Shown in pieces: positions 36,180 to 45,466 of a stretch of 64,000 nucleotides of DNA (its first letter is position 1; every line of letters begins with the position of its first letter). The notes under the pieces are model-generated. The model ran no database searches. It was not told the DNA's origin and worked only from the letters and a program-made list of their open reading frames with translations. Where the stretch lies: contig NZ_JAFKRH010000031.1 in NCBI RefSeq assembly GCF_019038465.1, forward strand, positions 310,001 to 374,000, given 5' to 3'. Source of the DNA: Synechococcus sp. CCY 0621 (GTDB taxonomy: Bacteria; Cyanobacteriota; Cyanobacteriia; PCC-6307; Cyanobiaceae). The translations under genes and the position numbers were made by a program.

Positions 36180-37080
36180 AGCTGAGTTTCTTCTGCTCCT
36201 CGATCATCTTGTGGATGATCGGAGTGAGGATGATCTCCATCGCGAATCCCATCTTGCCGCCGTTCACCACGATGCTTGTGGGGCTCGACATGAAGGAGCC
36301 GTTGATCATGCGCAGCAGGTAGGAGAAGTCGATACCCCACTTCTCGCGAGCGCCCTTGCGGAAGTGAATGATGACGAAGCTCTCGTCCGGGGTGGGGATG
36401 TTGCGGCAGATGAACGGGTTGGAGGTGTCCACCGTGGGCACCCGCTGGAAGTTGATGTCGGTGAGGCTGAACTGGGGGCAGATGTGGTTGATGTAGTCGG
36501 GCATGCGGCGCAGGATCGTGTCGACGATCGCTTCGGCCGAGTAGCCGCGCTCGGCGTTGTCGCGGGAGATCTTCTGGATCCATTCCAGGTTGGCGATCGG
36601 CACCACACCGATCAGCAGATCCACCATCGAGGCCACGTCATAGCCGTCGCCCACCACGCCGCCGTGCAGGCCTTCATAGAAAAGGAGCTGGGTGTCGGAG
36701 GGGATGGGCTCCCAGGGGGTGAACTGGCCGGGCTCCAGGTTGGTGCCCAGGCGGGCGTTGTGCTCAGCCGCCTCCTCCACCGAGTGGAGGTAGTAGCGGC
36801 GGTCGCCGCTGCCGGTTTCGCTGTAGGTGCGGAACAGCTCTTCGAGCTTGTCGAAGATGTTGGCCTCGGGGCCGAAGTGGGAGAAGTTCTCGCCGCGGGC
36901 CTGGGCCTCGGCCATCGCCTGCTTCATCGGGCCGCGCTCGAAGCGGTGGAAGCTGTCGCCTTCCACCACCGCCGGGATGATGCCCTCGCGGGAGAAGATG
37001 TGCTCGAAGGCCCGTTTGACGGTGCTGGTTCCCGCTCCCGAGGAACCGGTGACTGCCACGACCGGGTGACGCTTCGACAT
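36178..37080 (-). CDS. prk: Phosphoribulokinase, class I type
   Basis: Calvin-cycle kinase that makes ribulose-1,5-bisphosphate, 300 residues. The P-loop is VVAVTGSSGAGTSTVKRAF and the catalytic region has VVEGDSFHRFERGPMK, LLFYEGLHGG, and LEWIQKISRDNAERGYS. The N-terminal style and length resemble class I enzymes of proteobacteria. There is no Cys in the first 60 residues. Class II cyanobacterial PRK has the two redox Cys there, used for thioredoxin and CP12 control. The start is ATG 37080 (MSKRHPV), though the frame is open to 37131. It sits between leuB and a pilD-linked gene. Regulation by NADH or AMP, as in other class I enzymes, is a family inference. Confidence 0.95.
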   Translation of the reverse strand: MSKRHPVVAVTGSSGAGTSTVKRAFEHIFSREGIIPAVVEGDSFHRFERGPMKQAMAEAQARGENFSHFGPEANIFDKLEELFRTYSETGSGDRRYYLHSVEEAAEHNARLGTNLEPGQFTPWEPIPSDTQLLFYEGLHGGVVGDGYDVASMVDLLIGVVPIANLEWIQKISRDNAERGYSAEAIVDTILRRMPDYINHICPQFSLTDINFQRVPTVDTSNPFICRNIPTPDESFVIIHFRKGAREKWGIDFSYLLRMINGSFMSSPTSIVVNGGKMGFAMEIILTPIIHKMIEEQKKLS

Positions 37081-37159
37081 CGACGCAGGGGGGTTCAGAG
37101 GGTGTGAGTTTGGCAGGTCGCCGGTCCGCACCCCCCGCCGCCGTTACCTGACGGGGACT

Positions 37160-38242
<1,083 letters not shown>

Positions 38243-38271
38243 CGCGAGGGGGGGCCGCTCAGCAGGCGAGG

Positions 38272-39300
38272 CTACTTCTGCAGCTGCCGCAGGGTGCGGG
38301 CCATGTCGGGCAGCTTGTTGAAGACGGCGGAGCAGCGCAGCCAGAGCCGGTTGGGGATGGCGGGGTAGCCGCTGACCACCTCGCCGGCGGCGATCTCGCC
38401 GTGGATGCCGGACTTGGAGGAGGCGATGGCCCGGTCGCCGATCACGGCCCGGTTGGCCACGCCCACCTGGCCGGCGAGGATCACGCCGTTGCCGAGCACG
38501 GCGCCGCCGGCGATGCCCACCTGGGCGGCCAGGGCACAGCCTTTCCCTGTGACCACGCCATGGCCGACGTGCACCAGGTTGTCGATCTTGGTGCCGGCGC
38601 CGATGCGGGTCTCACCGACGGCGGGGCGATCGATGGTGGAGCCGCAGCCCACCTCGACGCCGTCCTCGAGCACCACCCGGCCGGTCTGGGGCATCTTCAC
38701 CCACCCCGAAGCGGTGGGCACGAAGCCGAAACCCTCGGCGCCGATCACCGCCTGGGACTGGACAACGCACCCCTTCCCGAGGCGGCTGCCGGGGTGGAGC
38801 ACCGCCTGGGCATGGATCTCGCAACCCTCGCCCAGCTGAACGTCCTCATAAAGGACGACCCCGGGATGGAGCACACAGCCGCGGGCCACGACGCAACCGG
38901 CGCCGATCACGACATGGGCGCCCACATGGACATCGGCCGCCACAGCCGCGCTCGACTCGACCACGGCGCTGGGGTGGATCCCCGGGGGCTTCGGGGTGGG
39001 CGGATGCAGGGCGGCGAGGGCCTCGGCGAAGCCGAGCCGGGGATTGGCAAGGGCCACCCAGGCCAGGCCCCGCTCGCTGGCCAGCTGCTGCAGCTCCGCA
39101 TCAGGGGGCAGCAGCAGGGCGGCGGCACCGCTGGCCGAAAGGGCGGCGGCCAGGGCATTGCCGGGTTCAAGGAAGGCCAGCTGGCCGGGGCCGGCGCGAT
39201 CGAGCGCTTCGGCGCCCGTGATCTCCGGATCCCCTGCCAGGTGCCGCGGGCTGCCGTCCTGCACGGCGCCGATCCGGGTGAGCAGGCTGCTGAAGCGCAT
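38272..39300 (-). CDS. lpxD: UDP-3-O-acylglucosamine N-acyltransferase
   Basis: Third enzyme of lipid A synthesis, adding the N-linked acyl chain, 342 residues. The N-terminal uridine-binding domain (about 1-100) is followed by a left-handed beta-helix of hexapeptide repeats from about 105 to 300. The catalytic His is in [14 protein letters not shown]. The C-terminal helix ends [19 protein letters not shown]. It marks an LPS-bearing outer membrane. It is 29 bases upstream of leuB and reads into it. Confidence 0.95.
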   Translation of the reverse strand: MRFSSLLTRIGAVQDGSPRHLAGDPEITGAEALDRAGPGQLAFLEPGNALAAALSASGAAALLLPPDAELQQLASERGLAWVALANPRLGFAEALAALHPPTPKPPGIHPSAVVESSAAVAADVHVGAHVVIGAGCVVARGCVLHPGVVLYEDVQLGEGCEIHAQAVLHPGSRLGKGCVVQSQAVIGAEGFGFVPTASGWVKMPQTGRVVLEDGVEVGCGSTIDRPAVGETRIGAGTKIDNLVHVGHGVVTGKGCALAAQVGIAGGAVLGNGVILAGQVGVANRAVIGDRAIASSKSGIHGEIAAGEVVSGYPAIPNRLWLRCSAVFNKLPDMARTLRQLQK

Positions 39301-39357
39301 TCCCCAGGGGGCGGACGGCCCGGATCGTAGGCCCCACGCCCACCAGCGGACGACGGA

Positions 39358-40080
39358 TCAGGCGGCCGGGTCGAGCAGCTCCTGGAGGGGCACGAAGCGG
39401 TAGCCGCGGCGGCGCAGGTCGGGGACGATGCGGCGCAGGGTGTCCAGGGTGCGGCCACTGAGGGCCGGGGTGTCGTGCAGCACCAGGATGCCGCCGGGGT
39501 GGGCATTGAGGCGCACGAACAGGCGCACGAACCAGAAGGGCGGCCGCAGGGTGTCCCAGGGAAAGATCGAGCCCAGCACCAGGCGGTAGGAGCGGGCCGC
39601 CAGGGCGTCGAGCATGGGCCGATGAAACCAGCCCCGGCCGGGCCGGAACCAGCGCCAGCGCAGGCTGGCGGGGGCAGCGGCCCGGGCGATGGCCCGCTCG
39701 GCGTCGGCGAGCTGCTGCTGGAAGAGCGGCGGCGGCAGGGAAACGGAGGACTCGTCGCGCCAGAGGTGGTTGCCGAGATCATGGCCCCGCTGCAGGGCGC
39801 GGCGGGGGAAACGGTGGTCGCGCTCCAGGTGGGAGCCGATCAGGAAGAAGGTGGCCGGCACCTCGAGCTCCCGCAACAGGGCCAGCAGGGACTCCGATCC
39901 GGGGCTGGGGCCGTCATCGATCGTGAGGGCGAGCCGCTTCCCGCGGCCCGGGCCGCACCACACCACCTCCGGACACAGGGGCACCAGCAGCAGGCGGATC
40001 AGCAGCGAGGGCAGCAGCACCACCAGCACCACCACATCGAGCAGCAGCACCACGGACAGAACGGACAGCAGCAGGGTCAT
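39358..40080 (-). CDS. NodB-type polysaccharide deacetylase
   Basis: Protein of 240 residues. A long N-terminal hydrophobic segment (residues 1-35) anchors it in the membrane. The NodB motif 1 is ALTIDDGPSPG with Asp55/Asp56, motif 2 is GHDLGNHLWRDES, and the later motifs include RWRWFRPGRGW and ILVLHDTPAL. In most family members motif 2 has two His ligands for the metal (H-x3-H). Here the second is Asp109. The start ATG at 40080 was chosen over an upstream in-frame TTG as it begins the membrane segment. It probably trims N- or O-acetyl groups of cell-wall glycans. Confidence 0.85.
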   Translation of the reverse strand: MTLLLSVLSVVLLLDVVVLVVLLPSLLIRLLLVPLCPEVVWCGPGRGKRLALTIDDGPSPGSESLLALLRELEVPATFFLIGSHLERDHRFPRRALQRGHDLGNHLWRDESSVSLPPPLFQQQLADAERAIARAAAPASLRWRWFRPGRGWFHRPMLDALAARSYRLVLGSIFPWDTLRPPFWFVRLFVRLNAHPGGILVLHDTPALSGRTLDTLRRIVPDLRRRGYRFVPLQELLDPAA

Positions 40081-40184
40081 GGGCGGGTGCGGCCTCAAGA
40101 ACGATGACAGCGGCGGCAGGCCGTGACCCGTGGGCGGCCGGGCTGGCTAGGGCGGGGGTCGGTTCCCTTCTTCTCCGCGACACC

Positions 40185-42536
40185 ATGACCGCCCCGAAGA
40201 AAGCCGCCGCCACCGGCAGCGCCAGCACCCCGGCCGCGCGGGGGCAGGCCCGCACGGTGATCTACTGCCACGGGATCTCCAACATGCCCCCCGAGGGGGT
40301 GCTGCGCTCGGAGTGGGACCGGGCCCTGTTCGGCGCCGACCAGGGGGAGCGCACCCGCATGGCTTACTGGGTCGACCGGGAGCGGTACCCGGAGACGGCG
40401 GGCTTCTCCACCCGGGCGATCGGCGAGGACCGGGCGACGCTGCAGCCGGAGGCGCAGGGGCTTCTGGCCGCCTCGATCCAGGAGAGCGACGCGCCGGCGG
40501 AATCGCAGGCGTTCGTGGACGCCCTGACGGCGCAGCTGGAGGCGGCCGCCCAGACGGCGGCCCATCGGGGGGCTCCGATGGGCGGCCCGGCGACGCTCTC
40601 GGTGGAGGCCAAGGGGCTGTGGAGCCCGGTGACGGCGATGTTCACCCAGGCGTTCCTGGCGGATGTGAACGATTTCCTGTTCAACAAGACGAAGCGCCAG
40701 CGGATGGTGCAGACGGTGAAGGACCGGATCAGCACCGGCGGCGGCCCCTTCGTGGTGGTCGGCCACAGCCAGGGGAGCATGGTCACCTACCAGGCGCTGA
40801 TGGAGCTGGGCGCCGCCCTGGAGGTGGATCTGTACGTCACGATCGGCTCACCGCTGGGACTGCCCCAGGTGACCGACGTGCTGCAGACATGGCACGGCAA
40901 AAAGCTGCCGATCCCAGCCGGTGTGAAGCGCTGGGTGAACATCGCCCAGGACGGCGACATCGTCTGCCTCGACCAGAGCCTGGCCGACGAGTACAGCGCC
41001 GCCGGCAAGCCGAAGATCATCGATGAACGGGTGATGGGGGTGGTGTGGCCGCCCAGCAAGGCCCATTCCGCCAGCCGCTATCTGTCGCGCCAGTCGACCC
41101 AGGAGACGGTGATGGCGGCACTGGACCGCTCCCGCTTCCAGCCCGTGAGTCCGATGACGGTGGCCCGCAGCCTCGCCGATGCCCTGGATGTGGAGGCCAC
41201 GGCCCGGGTGCCGGTGCTGATCGAGCTGGCGGATCGCTCCACGGCAGGCCCGGAGGGGGGCGATTCGCTCCAGAAGGCACGGGAGGCGGTGCTGGAGTGG
41301 ATCCGGGCGCATGTGCTGCAGGGTCCGATCACCGCCGAGACGGTGTTTCTGGAGGACCAGCTGGATCGCTACGTGGCGGTGAACCTGACCCGAGCCGAGG
41401 TGGAGACGCTGGCGGGGGCGATGGGCCGGCAGTACGGCAACACCTCGCCGGCGGTGTACCGGATGTTCAGCAACAGCCGCAAGAAGGCGCTGATGCACGA
41501 TTCGATCCACACGGTGCAGGCCCGCACCGCCCAGCTGGGCTACAACGCCTGCGGCCAGGGCATCACCTGGGCCGTGCTCGACACCGGCATCGACAGCCGC
41601 CATCCCCACTTCCACAACCCGAGCTTCGCTCCGGACGGCACGATCGCCGCCGAGTGGGACTGCACAGAGCGGGGGCCGGTGCAGAAGGGCAGCGGCAACG
41701 ATGCCAACGGCCACGGCACCCATGTGGCGGGGATCATCGCCGGCGGTCTGCTCTCGGTGGGCGGCGAGGGCGGCCCCGACCTGCTGGCGATGGCCCCCCG
41801 GGCCCGGATCGTGAGCTACAAAGTGCTGGCCGACAACGGCGGCGGCTACGACGCCTGGATCATCAAGGCGATCGACCACATCTGGAAGCAGAACCAGGAG
41901 GGACGGCGCCTGGCGATCCAGGGGGTGAACCTGAGCCTGGGAGGGCCGTTCGATCCGGCCAGCTTCGGCTGCGGCGATTCACCCCTGTGCGCCTCCCTGC
42001 TGCGGCTGGTGCGCCAGGGGGTGCTGGTGGTGCTGGCGGCGGGCAACGAGGGCAGCGGCGACATCGTGGTGGATGGCTTCAGCGCCACGCGCTCGTTTGA
42101 TCTGTCGATCGGCGATCCGGCCAACCTGGATGAGGCGATCGCCGTGGGCTCGGTGCACCCGACCCTGCCGCACCGCTACGGCACCTCCTACTTTTCCTCG
42201 CGTGGTCCCACCGCCGATGGCCGCCTCAAGCCCGACGTGGTGGGTCCGGGAGAAAAGATCCTCTCCTGCCGCAGCAGCAGCGACCCCAAACGCTCCCACA
42301 GCCGGGACAAAGGCAAGAGCCTCGATGAGCTCTACGTGGCCCTTTCCGGCACCAGCATGGCGGCGCCGCACATCTCCGGCCTGCTGGCCGCGTTCCTCTC
42401 GGTGCGCACCGAATTAATCGGCTATCCCGACCGGGTGAAGCGGATCCTGCTGGAGCACTGCACCGACCTGCAACGGGACCGCTACCACCAGGGAGCGGGC
42501 CTGCCGAATCTGTCGAAGATGTTGCTGGAGACCTGA
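40185..42536 (+). CDS. Fusion of alpha/beta-hydrolase and subtilisin-like (S8) protease
   Basis: Protein of 783 residues with two enzyme domains and no signal peptide. The N-terminal part (about 22-300) is an alpha/beta hydrolase: oxyanion segment TVIYCHGISN and nucleophile elbow VVVGHSQGSM with Ser195; candidate acid and base are Asp256/258 and His294. The C-terminal part (about 440-783) is a peptidase S8: AVLDTGID (Asp466), NGHGTHVAG (His510), AAGNEG (Asn621) and SGTSMAAPH (Ser724), a complete triad. A linker of about 100 residues (340-440) with VAVNLTRAEVETLAGAMG looks like a propeptide-type domain. Codon use is host-like. The substrate is unknown; I am sure of both domains, not of the pathway. 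Confidence 0.9.
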   Translation: MTAPKKAAATGSASTPAARGQARTVIYCHGISNMPPEGVLRSEWDRALFGADQGERTRMAYWVDRERYPETAGFSTRAIGEDRATLQPEAQGLLAASIQESDAPAESQAFVDALTAQLEAAAQTAAHRGAPMGGPATLSVEAKGLWSPVTAMFTQAFLADVNDFLFNKTKRQRMVQTVKDRISTGGGPFVVVGHSQGSMVTYQALMELGAALEVDLYVTIGSPLGLPQVTDVLQTWHGKKLPIPAGVKRWVNIAQDGDIVCLDQSLADEYSAAGKPKIIDERVMGVVWPPSKAHSASRYLSRQSTQETVMAALDRSRFQPVSPMTVARSLADALDVEATARVPVLIELADRSTAGPEGGDSLQKAREAVLEWIRAHVLQGPITAETVFLEDQLDRYVAVNLTRAEVETLAGAMGRQYGNTSPAVYRMFSNSRKKALMHDSIHTVQARTAQLGYNACGQGITWAVLDTGIDSRHPHFHNPSFAPDGTIAAEWDCTERGPVQKGSGNDANGHGTHVAGIIAGGLLSVGGEGGPDLLAMAPRARIVSYKVLADNGGGYDAWIIKAIDHIWKQNQEGRRLAIQGVNLSLGGPFDPASFGCGDSPLCASLLRLVRQGVLVVLAAGNEGSGDIVVDGFSATRSFDLSIGDPANLDEAIAVGSVHPTLPHRYGTSYFSSRGPTADGRLKPDVVGPGEKILSCRSSSDPKRSHSRDKGKSLDELYVALSGTSMAAPHISGLLAAFLSVRTELIGYPDRVKRILLEHCTDLQRDRYHQGAGLPNLSKMLLET

Positions 42537-42539
42537 TGT

Positions 42540-42677
42540 GTTCACGGGTCCGTGAACCACGGCTACCATCCTGCTGCAAAAGGATTGAACAGGCTTGCCC
42601 GTGGGGTTTTCATCTATCGCTGCAGGTTGTTGGCTTGTGGTTCACGGAATGGGCTGGGCGACAGGAGGGGTTCACGG
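42540..42677. repeat. Four copies of GTTCACGG at the left border of the cassette region
   Basis: GTTCACGG occurs at 42540-42547, inverted at 42550-42557 (with the first it makes a perfect eight-base inverted repeat), and directly at 42640-42647 and 42670-42677. Two copies extend to GTGGTTCACGG. They lie between the protease-fusion stop and the first cassette gene. They could be recombinase-arm or repressor sites; the function is not known. Confidence 0.65.
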
Positions 42678-42696
42678 AAACCGTCTAAGAACAAGT

Positions 42697-42722
42697 TTGT
42701 CTGTGATTTCTTCTGATATACT
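42697..42722 (+). promoter_or_regulatory. Candidate promoter ahead of the first cassette gene
   Basis: TTGTCT and the extended -10 element TG-A-TATACT (42714-42722) lie 31 bases before the ATG of the cupin gene. The spacing between the two boxes is only 14 bases, so the extended -10 is probably what counts. All following cassette genes point the same way, so this promoter could drive the whole array. Confidence 0.4.
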
Positions 42723-42752
42723 TCCACTCCATGGTGACTAAGGGCAATTTCC

Positions 42753-43151
42753 ATGGGTGCACGCGACATTATTGCTCATCCAGTGCATCTGGGTCTTGGC
42801 GCAACTGCCGAGGTTGAACCATTATTCACCGGTGCAATGGATTGGTACGAGGAATACGTCAACCGGCATGCCGAGGATGGCGCTGAGGGGCGTCTCGTAA
42901 GCATGCACAAATTCAACGTGTCGTGGGAAATGTGGGAAATGCACCCGCATGGAAGCGAAGTCGTTCTATGCACGTCCGGATCAATGATCCTCTACCAAGA
43001 GGATCCTGATGGTGCCCGTTCGGCCGTAACTTTGGGTCCTGGCCAGTACGCAGTCAATGCTCCTGGCACCTGGCACACGGCTGACGTGGAGCACGAGGCA
43101 ACAGCAGTGTTCATTACCGCAGGATTGGGCACTAAGCACCGTCCGCGATAA
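42753..43151 (+). CDS. Cupin-domain protein (cassette 1)
   Basis: Protein of 132 residues. The single cupin barrel has FNVSWEMWEMHPHGSEVVLC, GSMILYQED and AVNAPGTWHTADVEHEA, with His residues in the first and last segments that could bind a metal. It resembles small one-domain cupins of unknown substrate. The ATG at 42753 follows AAGGGCAATTTCC, a modest ribosome binding site. Its composition is closer to average than the next two cassette genes. It is the first gene of the array and is followed by attC-like site 1 after 62 bases. Confidence 0.8.
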   Translation: MGARDIIAHPVHLGLGATAEVEPLFTGAMDWYEEYVNRHAEDGAEGRLVSMHKFNVSWEMWEMHPHGSEVVLCTSGSMILYQEDPDGARSAVTLGPGQYAVNAPGTWHTADVEHEATAVFITAGLGTKHRPR

Positions 43152-43213
43152 GAAGTTTGTCTTACACATGCGGAATTTGTTCCATGGTCGATTCAGGCGA
43201 GAAATCAAGTGCC

Positions 43214-43302
43214 GTATAACATCAAGATACACCTGACACGCCTCCTAGGGGGCTTTGATTTCTACCTGAGATTCTTTCATTCAGGTGATCTTGGCGTTGG
43301 GC
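43214..43302 (+). other. attC-like recombination site 1
   Basis: Right core GTTGGGC at 43296-43302; the left core is GTATAAC at 43214-43220, one base outside the consensus. In the folded strand CAAGAT pairs with ATCTTG and CACCTGA with TCAGGTG, with one extra A left out, as expected of attC extrahelical bases. Length 89 bases. It follows the cupin gene. Confidence 0.8.
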
Positions 43303-43347
43303 AGGCCTAAGCTGTAGAGGTGACTTGGCGGATTTGGCAGCTCTTTG

Positions 43348-43869
43348 ATGGAATGGTTAACGCTGCTATCTCTACTAGCTGCAGTCACTGCCGCTTATCT
43401 TTCTTGGCGCCAACTTCGTACGCAGCAAGAACGATGGGCGATTGATGACGCTCGCATTCGCCCTAGAGGGTATGTAAGCTCTAGTGAGGTAATCTTAGAT
43501 GAAGGCTGGTTTCACGGAGTATGGCAAGTCACTAATCGCGCGCCCTTCGAGATCGAGGTGATTGAGGTTGTTGCGACATTCCCCGAGTCTCTAGAGATTG
43601 CCGAGCTTGAGCCTGGCTCTGATGGACCTGTACAGCTCATGAGAGCCATAGATCGAGGGAAGATTCTTAAAGTAAACCAGATTATGCCTCCCTATGAATC
43701 TCCAGTGAAGTTCGGCATTATCGGCTCAAACTTTATGTTTCGCATCTCAGGGTCGCCAAAGTCTAATCGAGGCAGGTCGATTCGCTTGCAGATTAACTGC
43801 AGAGAGCTTGATAACCCGAATCAAACATACTCGGTCAAGTGTGAAGCAATTGTCCCTCAGCAACTATAG
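43348..43869 (+). CDS. Membrane-anchored hypothetical protein (cassette 2)
   Basis: Protein of 173 residues. One hydrophobic segment at residues 3-20 (WLTLLSLLAAVTAAYLSW) is followed by a soluble domain of beta-rich type (VWQVTNRAPFEIEVIEVVA, PPYESPVKFGIIGSNFMF). No family was recognised. Base use is clearly more AT-rich than the chromosome, supporting transfer. An in-frame TTG directly before the ATG at 43348 is not favoured. The gene starts 46 bases after attC-like site 1 and ends 86 bases before site 2, the normal position for a one-gene cassette. Confidence 0.75.
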   Translation: MEWLTLLSLLAAVTAAYLSWRQLRTQQERWAIDDARIRPRGYVSSSEVILDEGWFHGVWQVTNRAPFEIEVIEVVATFPESLEIAELEPGSDGPVQLMRAIDRGKILKVNQIMPPYESPVKFGIIGSNFMFRISGSPKSNRGRSIRLQINCRELDNPNQTYSVKCEAIVPQQL

Positions 43870-43954
43870 CCGCCTACAAGCGTCTAAGCACGTCGTAATA
43901 GTTTCCAGTTTTCATGCTCGGCGTACTTCAAAGAAGCTTACTGCTTGTTGGCCT

Positions 43955-44044
43955 GTTCAACACCACCATCCACCTGGGCCGCCTCCGAATGGTCTGTGTG
44001 TATCCCTCGATCTGTCTGCGGCCAGGTGATGGCGAGCGTTGGGC
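43955..44044 (+). other. attC-like recombination site 2
   Basis: Left core GTTCAAC at 43955-43961 and right core GTTGGGC at 44038-44044. The arms pair as CCATC with GATGG, ACCTGG with CCAGGT and CCGC with GCGG, leaving two extra bases on the left arm. Length 90 bases. It lies after the cassette 2 gene. Confidence 0.85.
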
Positions 44045-44346
44045 TGCTTCATGCCTTAGACACGAGTTTTGGGAACATTTCCAAAGAATCTCGACCTAGT
44101 CGATTGCGGTGATATGTCATCCAATGATTCAAATACGGTCAAGGACCTTCCTTGAATGATTGGAGAGCATGTTAAGTCAAATCAAGGCGAAGGCTGTGCC
44201 AGTACAGGAACTGAAGCCGAGTTAAAAGGCAGTTGAGGCTTTATCTATACAGGAGATACAGGAATGCGGAAGTCGCCCTAAGCATCGGGCCAGACTACGG
44301 CTGATGACCACCTCTAGAGCTGGTACAGTTACCAGGAGCCGAGAAT
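44045..44346. other. Cassette 3 leader, no gene seen
   Basis: About 300 AT-rich bases between attC-like site 2 and the cassette 3 gene. Several short frames are open but none has a good start or recognisable product. A GTTAAGT that fits the loose core consensus occurs at about 44169, but no matching left arm was found, so I do not call another site. Cassettes normally have short leaders, so this may be a degenerate gene or a toxin-type element I cannot see. Confidence 0.5.
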
Positions 44347-44685
44347 GTGCCTCGACTTCGGCCCTCATCCCAACGTTCATACAATACGACCAACATCAGG
44401 ATGATCTCATTCTTGCAAAGGATTGGAAGTTTAGCGTTCGTCGCCGGTCTTATTGCTCTTGGTCTCCGGTTCTGCTCAGGATATAATCCAGGAATAGTGG
44501 AATCAATAACAAAGCCTGGATGTCTTGTGAAAGGGAATGTATCCATTGAATCCGGCAGGAGAATTTACCATGTAGTTGGCATGGAGGATTATGAGATCAC
44601 AAAGATCAGCCCTGAGAAGGGAGAGCAGTGGTTCTGCACCGAACAAGAGGCGATCTCGGCTGGATGGATTAGAGCACCCAGATAG
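44347..44685 (+). CDS. Sunset-domain-like small protein (cassette 3)
   Basis: Protein of 112 residues starting at GTG 44347 (AGGAG lies about eight bases upstream); an ATG at 44401 would give 94. A hydrophobic segment (LAFVAGLIALGLRF) is followed by a small Cys-containing domain: GCLVKGNVSIESGRRIYHVVG, KISPEKGEQWFC and EQEAISAGWIRAPR. This pattern (KGN, YHV-x-G, ERWFC, AGWR) is the sunset domain, often at the end of secreted nuclease-like proteins and of unknown function. Here it stands alone behind a membrane or signal segment. It is AT-rich like its neighbour and ends 8 bases before attC-like site 3. Confidence 0.75.
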   Translation: MPRLRPSSQRSYNTTNIRMISFLQRIGSLAFVAGLIALGLRFCSGYNPGIVESITKPGCLVKGNVSIESGRRIYHVVGMEDYEITKISPEKGEQWFCTEQEAISAGWIRAPR

Positions 44686-44693
44686 GTCGAACA

Positions 44694-44793
44694 GTCCAAC
44701 ATCCCACTACAGCAGATGGGAAGCGCTACTGCTTGATCCGAATAAAGTTCTTGAACTTGACATTTCTGCCCGCGGCTGAGTGGGGTGTTAGGC
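44694..44793 (+). other. attC-like recombination site 3
   Basis: Left core GTCCAAC at 44694-44700 and right core GTTAGGC at 44787-44793. CCCACT pairs with AGTGGG and CAGC with GCTG, with an extra A between them on the left. Length 100 bases. It begins 8 bases after the sunset-like gene. Confidence 0.85.
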
Positions 44794-44833
44794 GTCGGAA
44801 TCCACTACTCAGCCATTCCGTCATTGGAGAACC

Positions 44834-45451
44834 ATGATCGGACCAGACCGTGCGGCATTCACCGCTGACCCCATTGGATACAGTGGCCTTGCCTGGCATA
44901 AGTGGCAGACGGCGTTACTGTTCGCTGGCATGATCGAACGGCCAAGCGAAGAGCCAACGAGGGAAGACCTTAAGTCACCGATTCTTTGGCTCAGTCAAGC
45001 AAATGCACTTAGCGAAGCGGCAAAGGTACTTGTTCAGTTCGAGCCGACGTGGGAATCGATGCCTCTGTCTATCCGTGGAATGTGCGATTGCCAGTACTCC
45101 GCAGTCGCGCTCATGCTTGTTGGCTATAGCCTCGAAACATGCCTCAAAGCAATGCACATATTGAGGCATGGCGCCGAAGAGTTCATCGCGCGGGAGAAAG
45201 ACTATTTTCACCACGACTTGGTTGAACTTGCCGAGTTCCTGCCGCAGGTTACTGACAAAGAGCGAGCTACGCTCAAGGCGCTAACGCATTTCACAACCTG
45301 GGCCGGTCGATATCCGGACCCGGGCTCGCGACGGATTGATCATGCTGAAGAAGTGTTCGCTCTTTCCGAGAGCCATCAAATCTCTGGACACGATCTCTTC
45401 GCGCTTGCAGCCCGTGTCATGAAACATGTTCAGACCTTCACTGCGGAGTAA
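44834..45451 (+). CDS. Helical HEPN-like hypothetical protein (cassette 4)
   Basis: Protein of 205 residues. It is almost wholly helical, with ALMLVGYSLETCLKAMHIL and YFHHDLVELAEFLPQ followed by LKALTHFTTWAGRYPDPGS. The motif of a helix carrying a Glu/Lys pair, then HDL, then a wrapped helix ending WAGRYP is like HEPN-type proteins often seen in accessory DNA, but the canonical R-x4-6-H site is not seen. Strong ribosome binding sequence GGAGAACC lies before the ATG at 44834. Starts 41 bases after site 3 and ends 15 bases before site 4: a standard one-gene cassette. Confidence 0.75.
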   Translation: MIGPDRAAFTADPIGYSGLAWHKWQTALLFAGMIERPSEEPTREDLKSPILWLSQANALSEAAKVLVQFEPTWESMPLSIRGMCDCQYSAVALMLVGYSLETCLKAMHILRHGAEEFIAREKDYFHHDLVELAEFLPQVTDKERATLKALTHFTTWAGRYPDPGSRRIDHAEEVFALSESHQISGHDLFALAARVMKHVQTFTAE

Positions 45452-45466
45452 GCTCTTGTCGCCGAC

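Noticed and set aside
44162-44180. GTTAAGT as a further attC core
   Set aside because: It fits the loose core consensus, but no complementary left arm was found upstream.
44295-44546. An 83-codon minus-strand gene inside cassette 3
   Set aside because: Antisense to the sunset-like gene, which has the better start and a recognisable domain.
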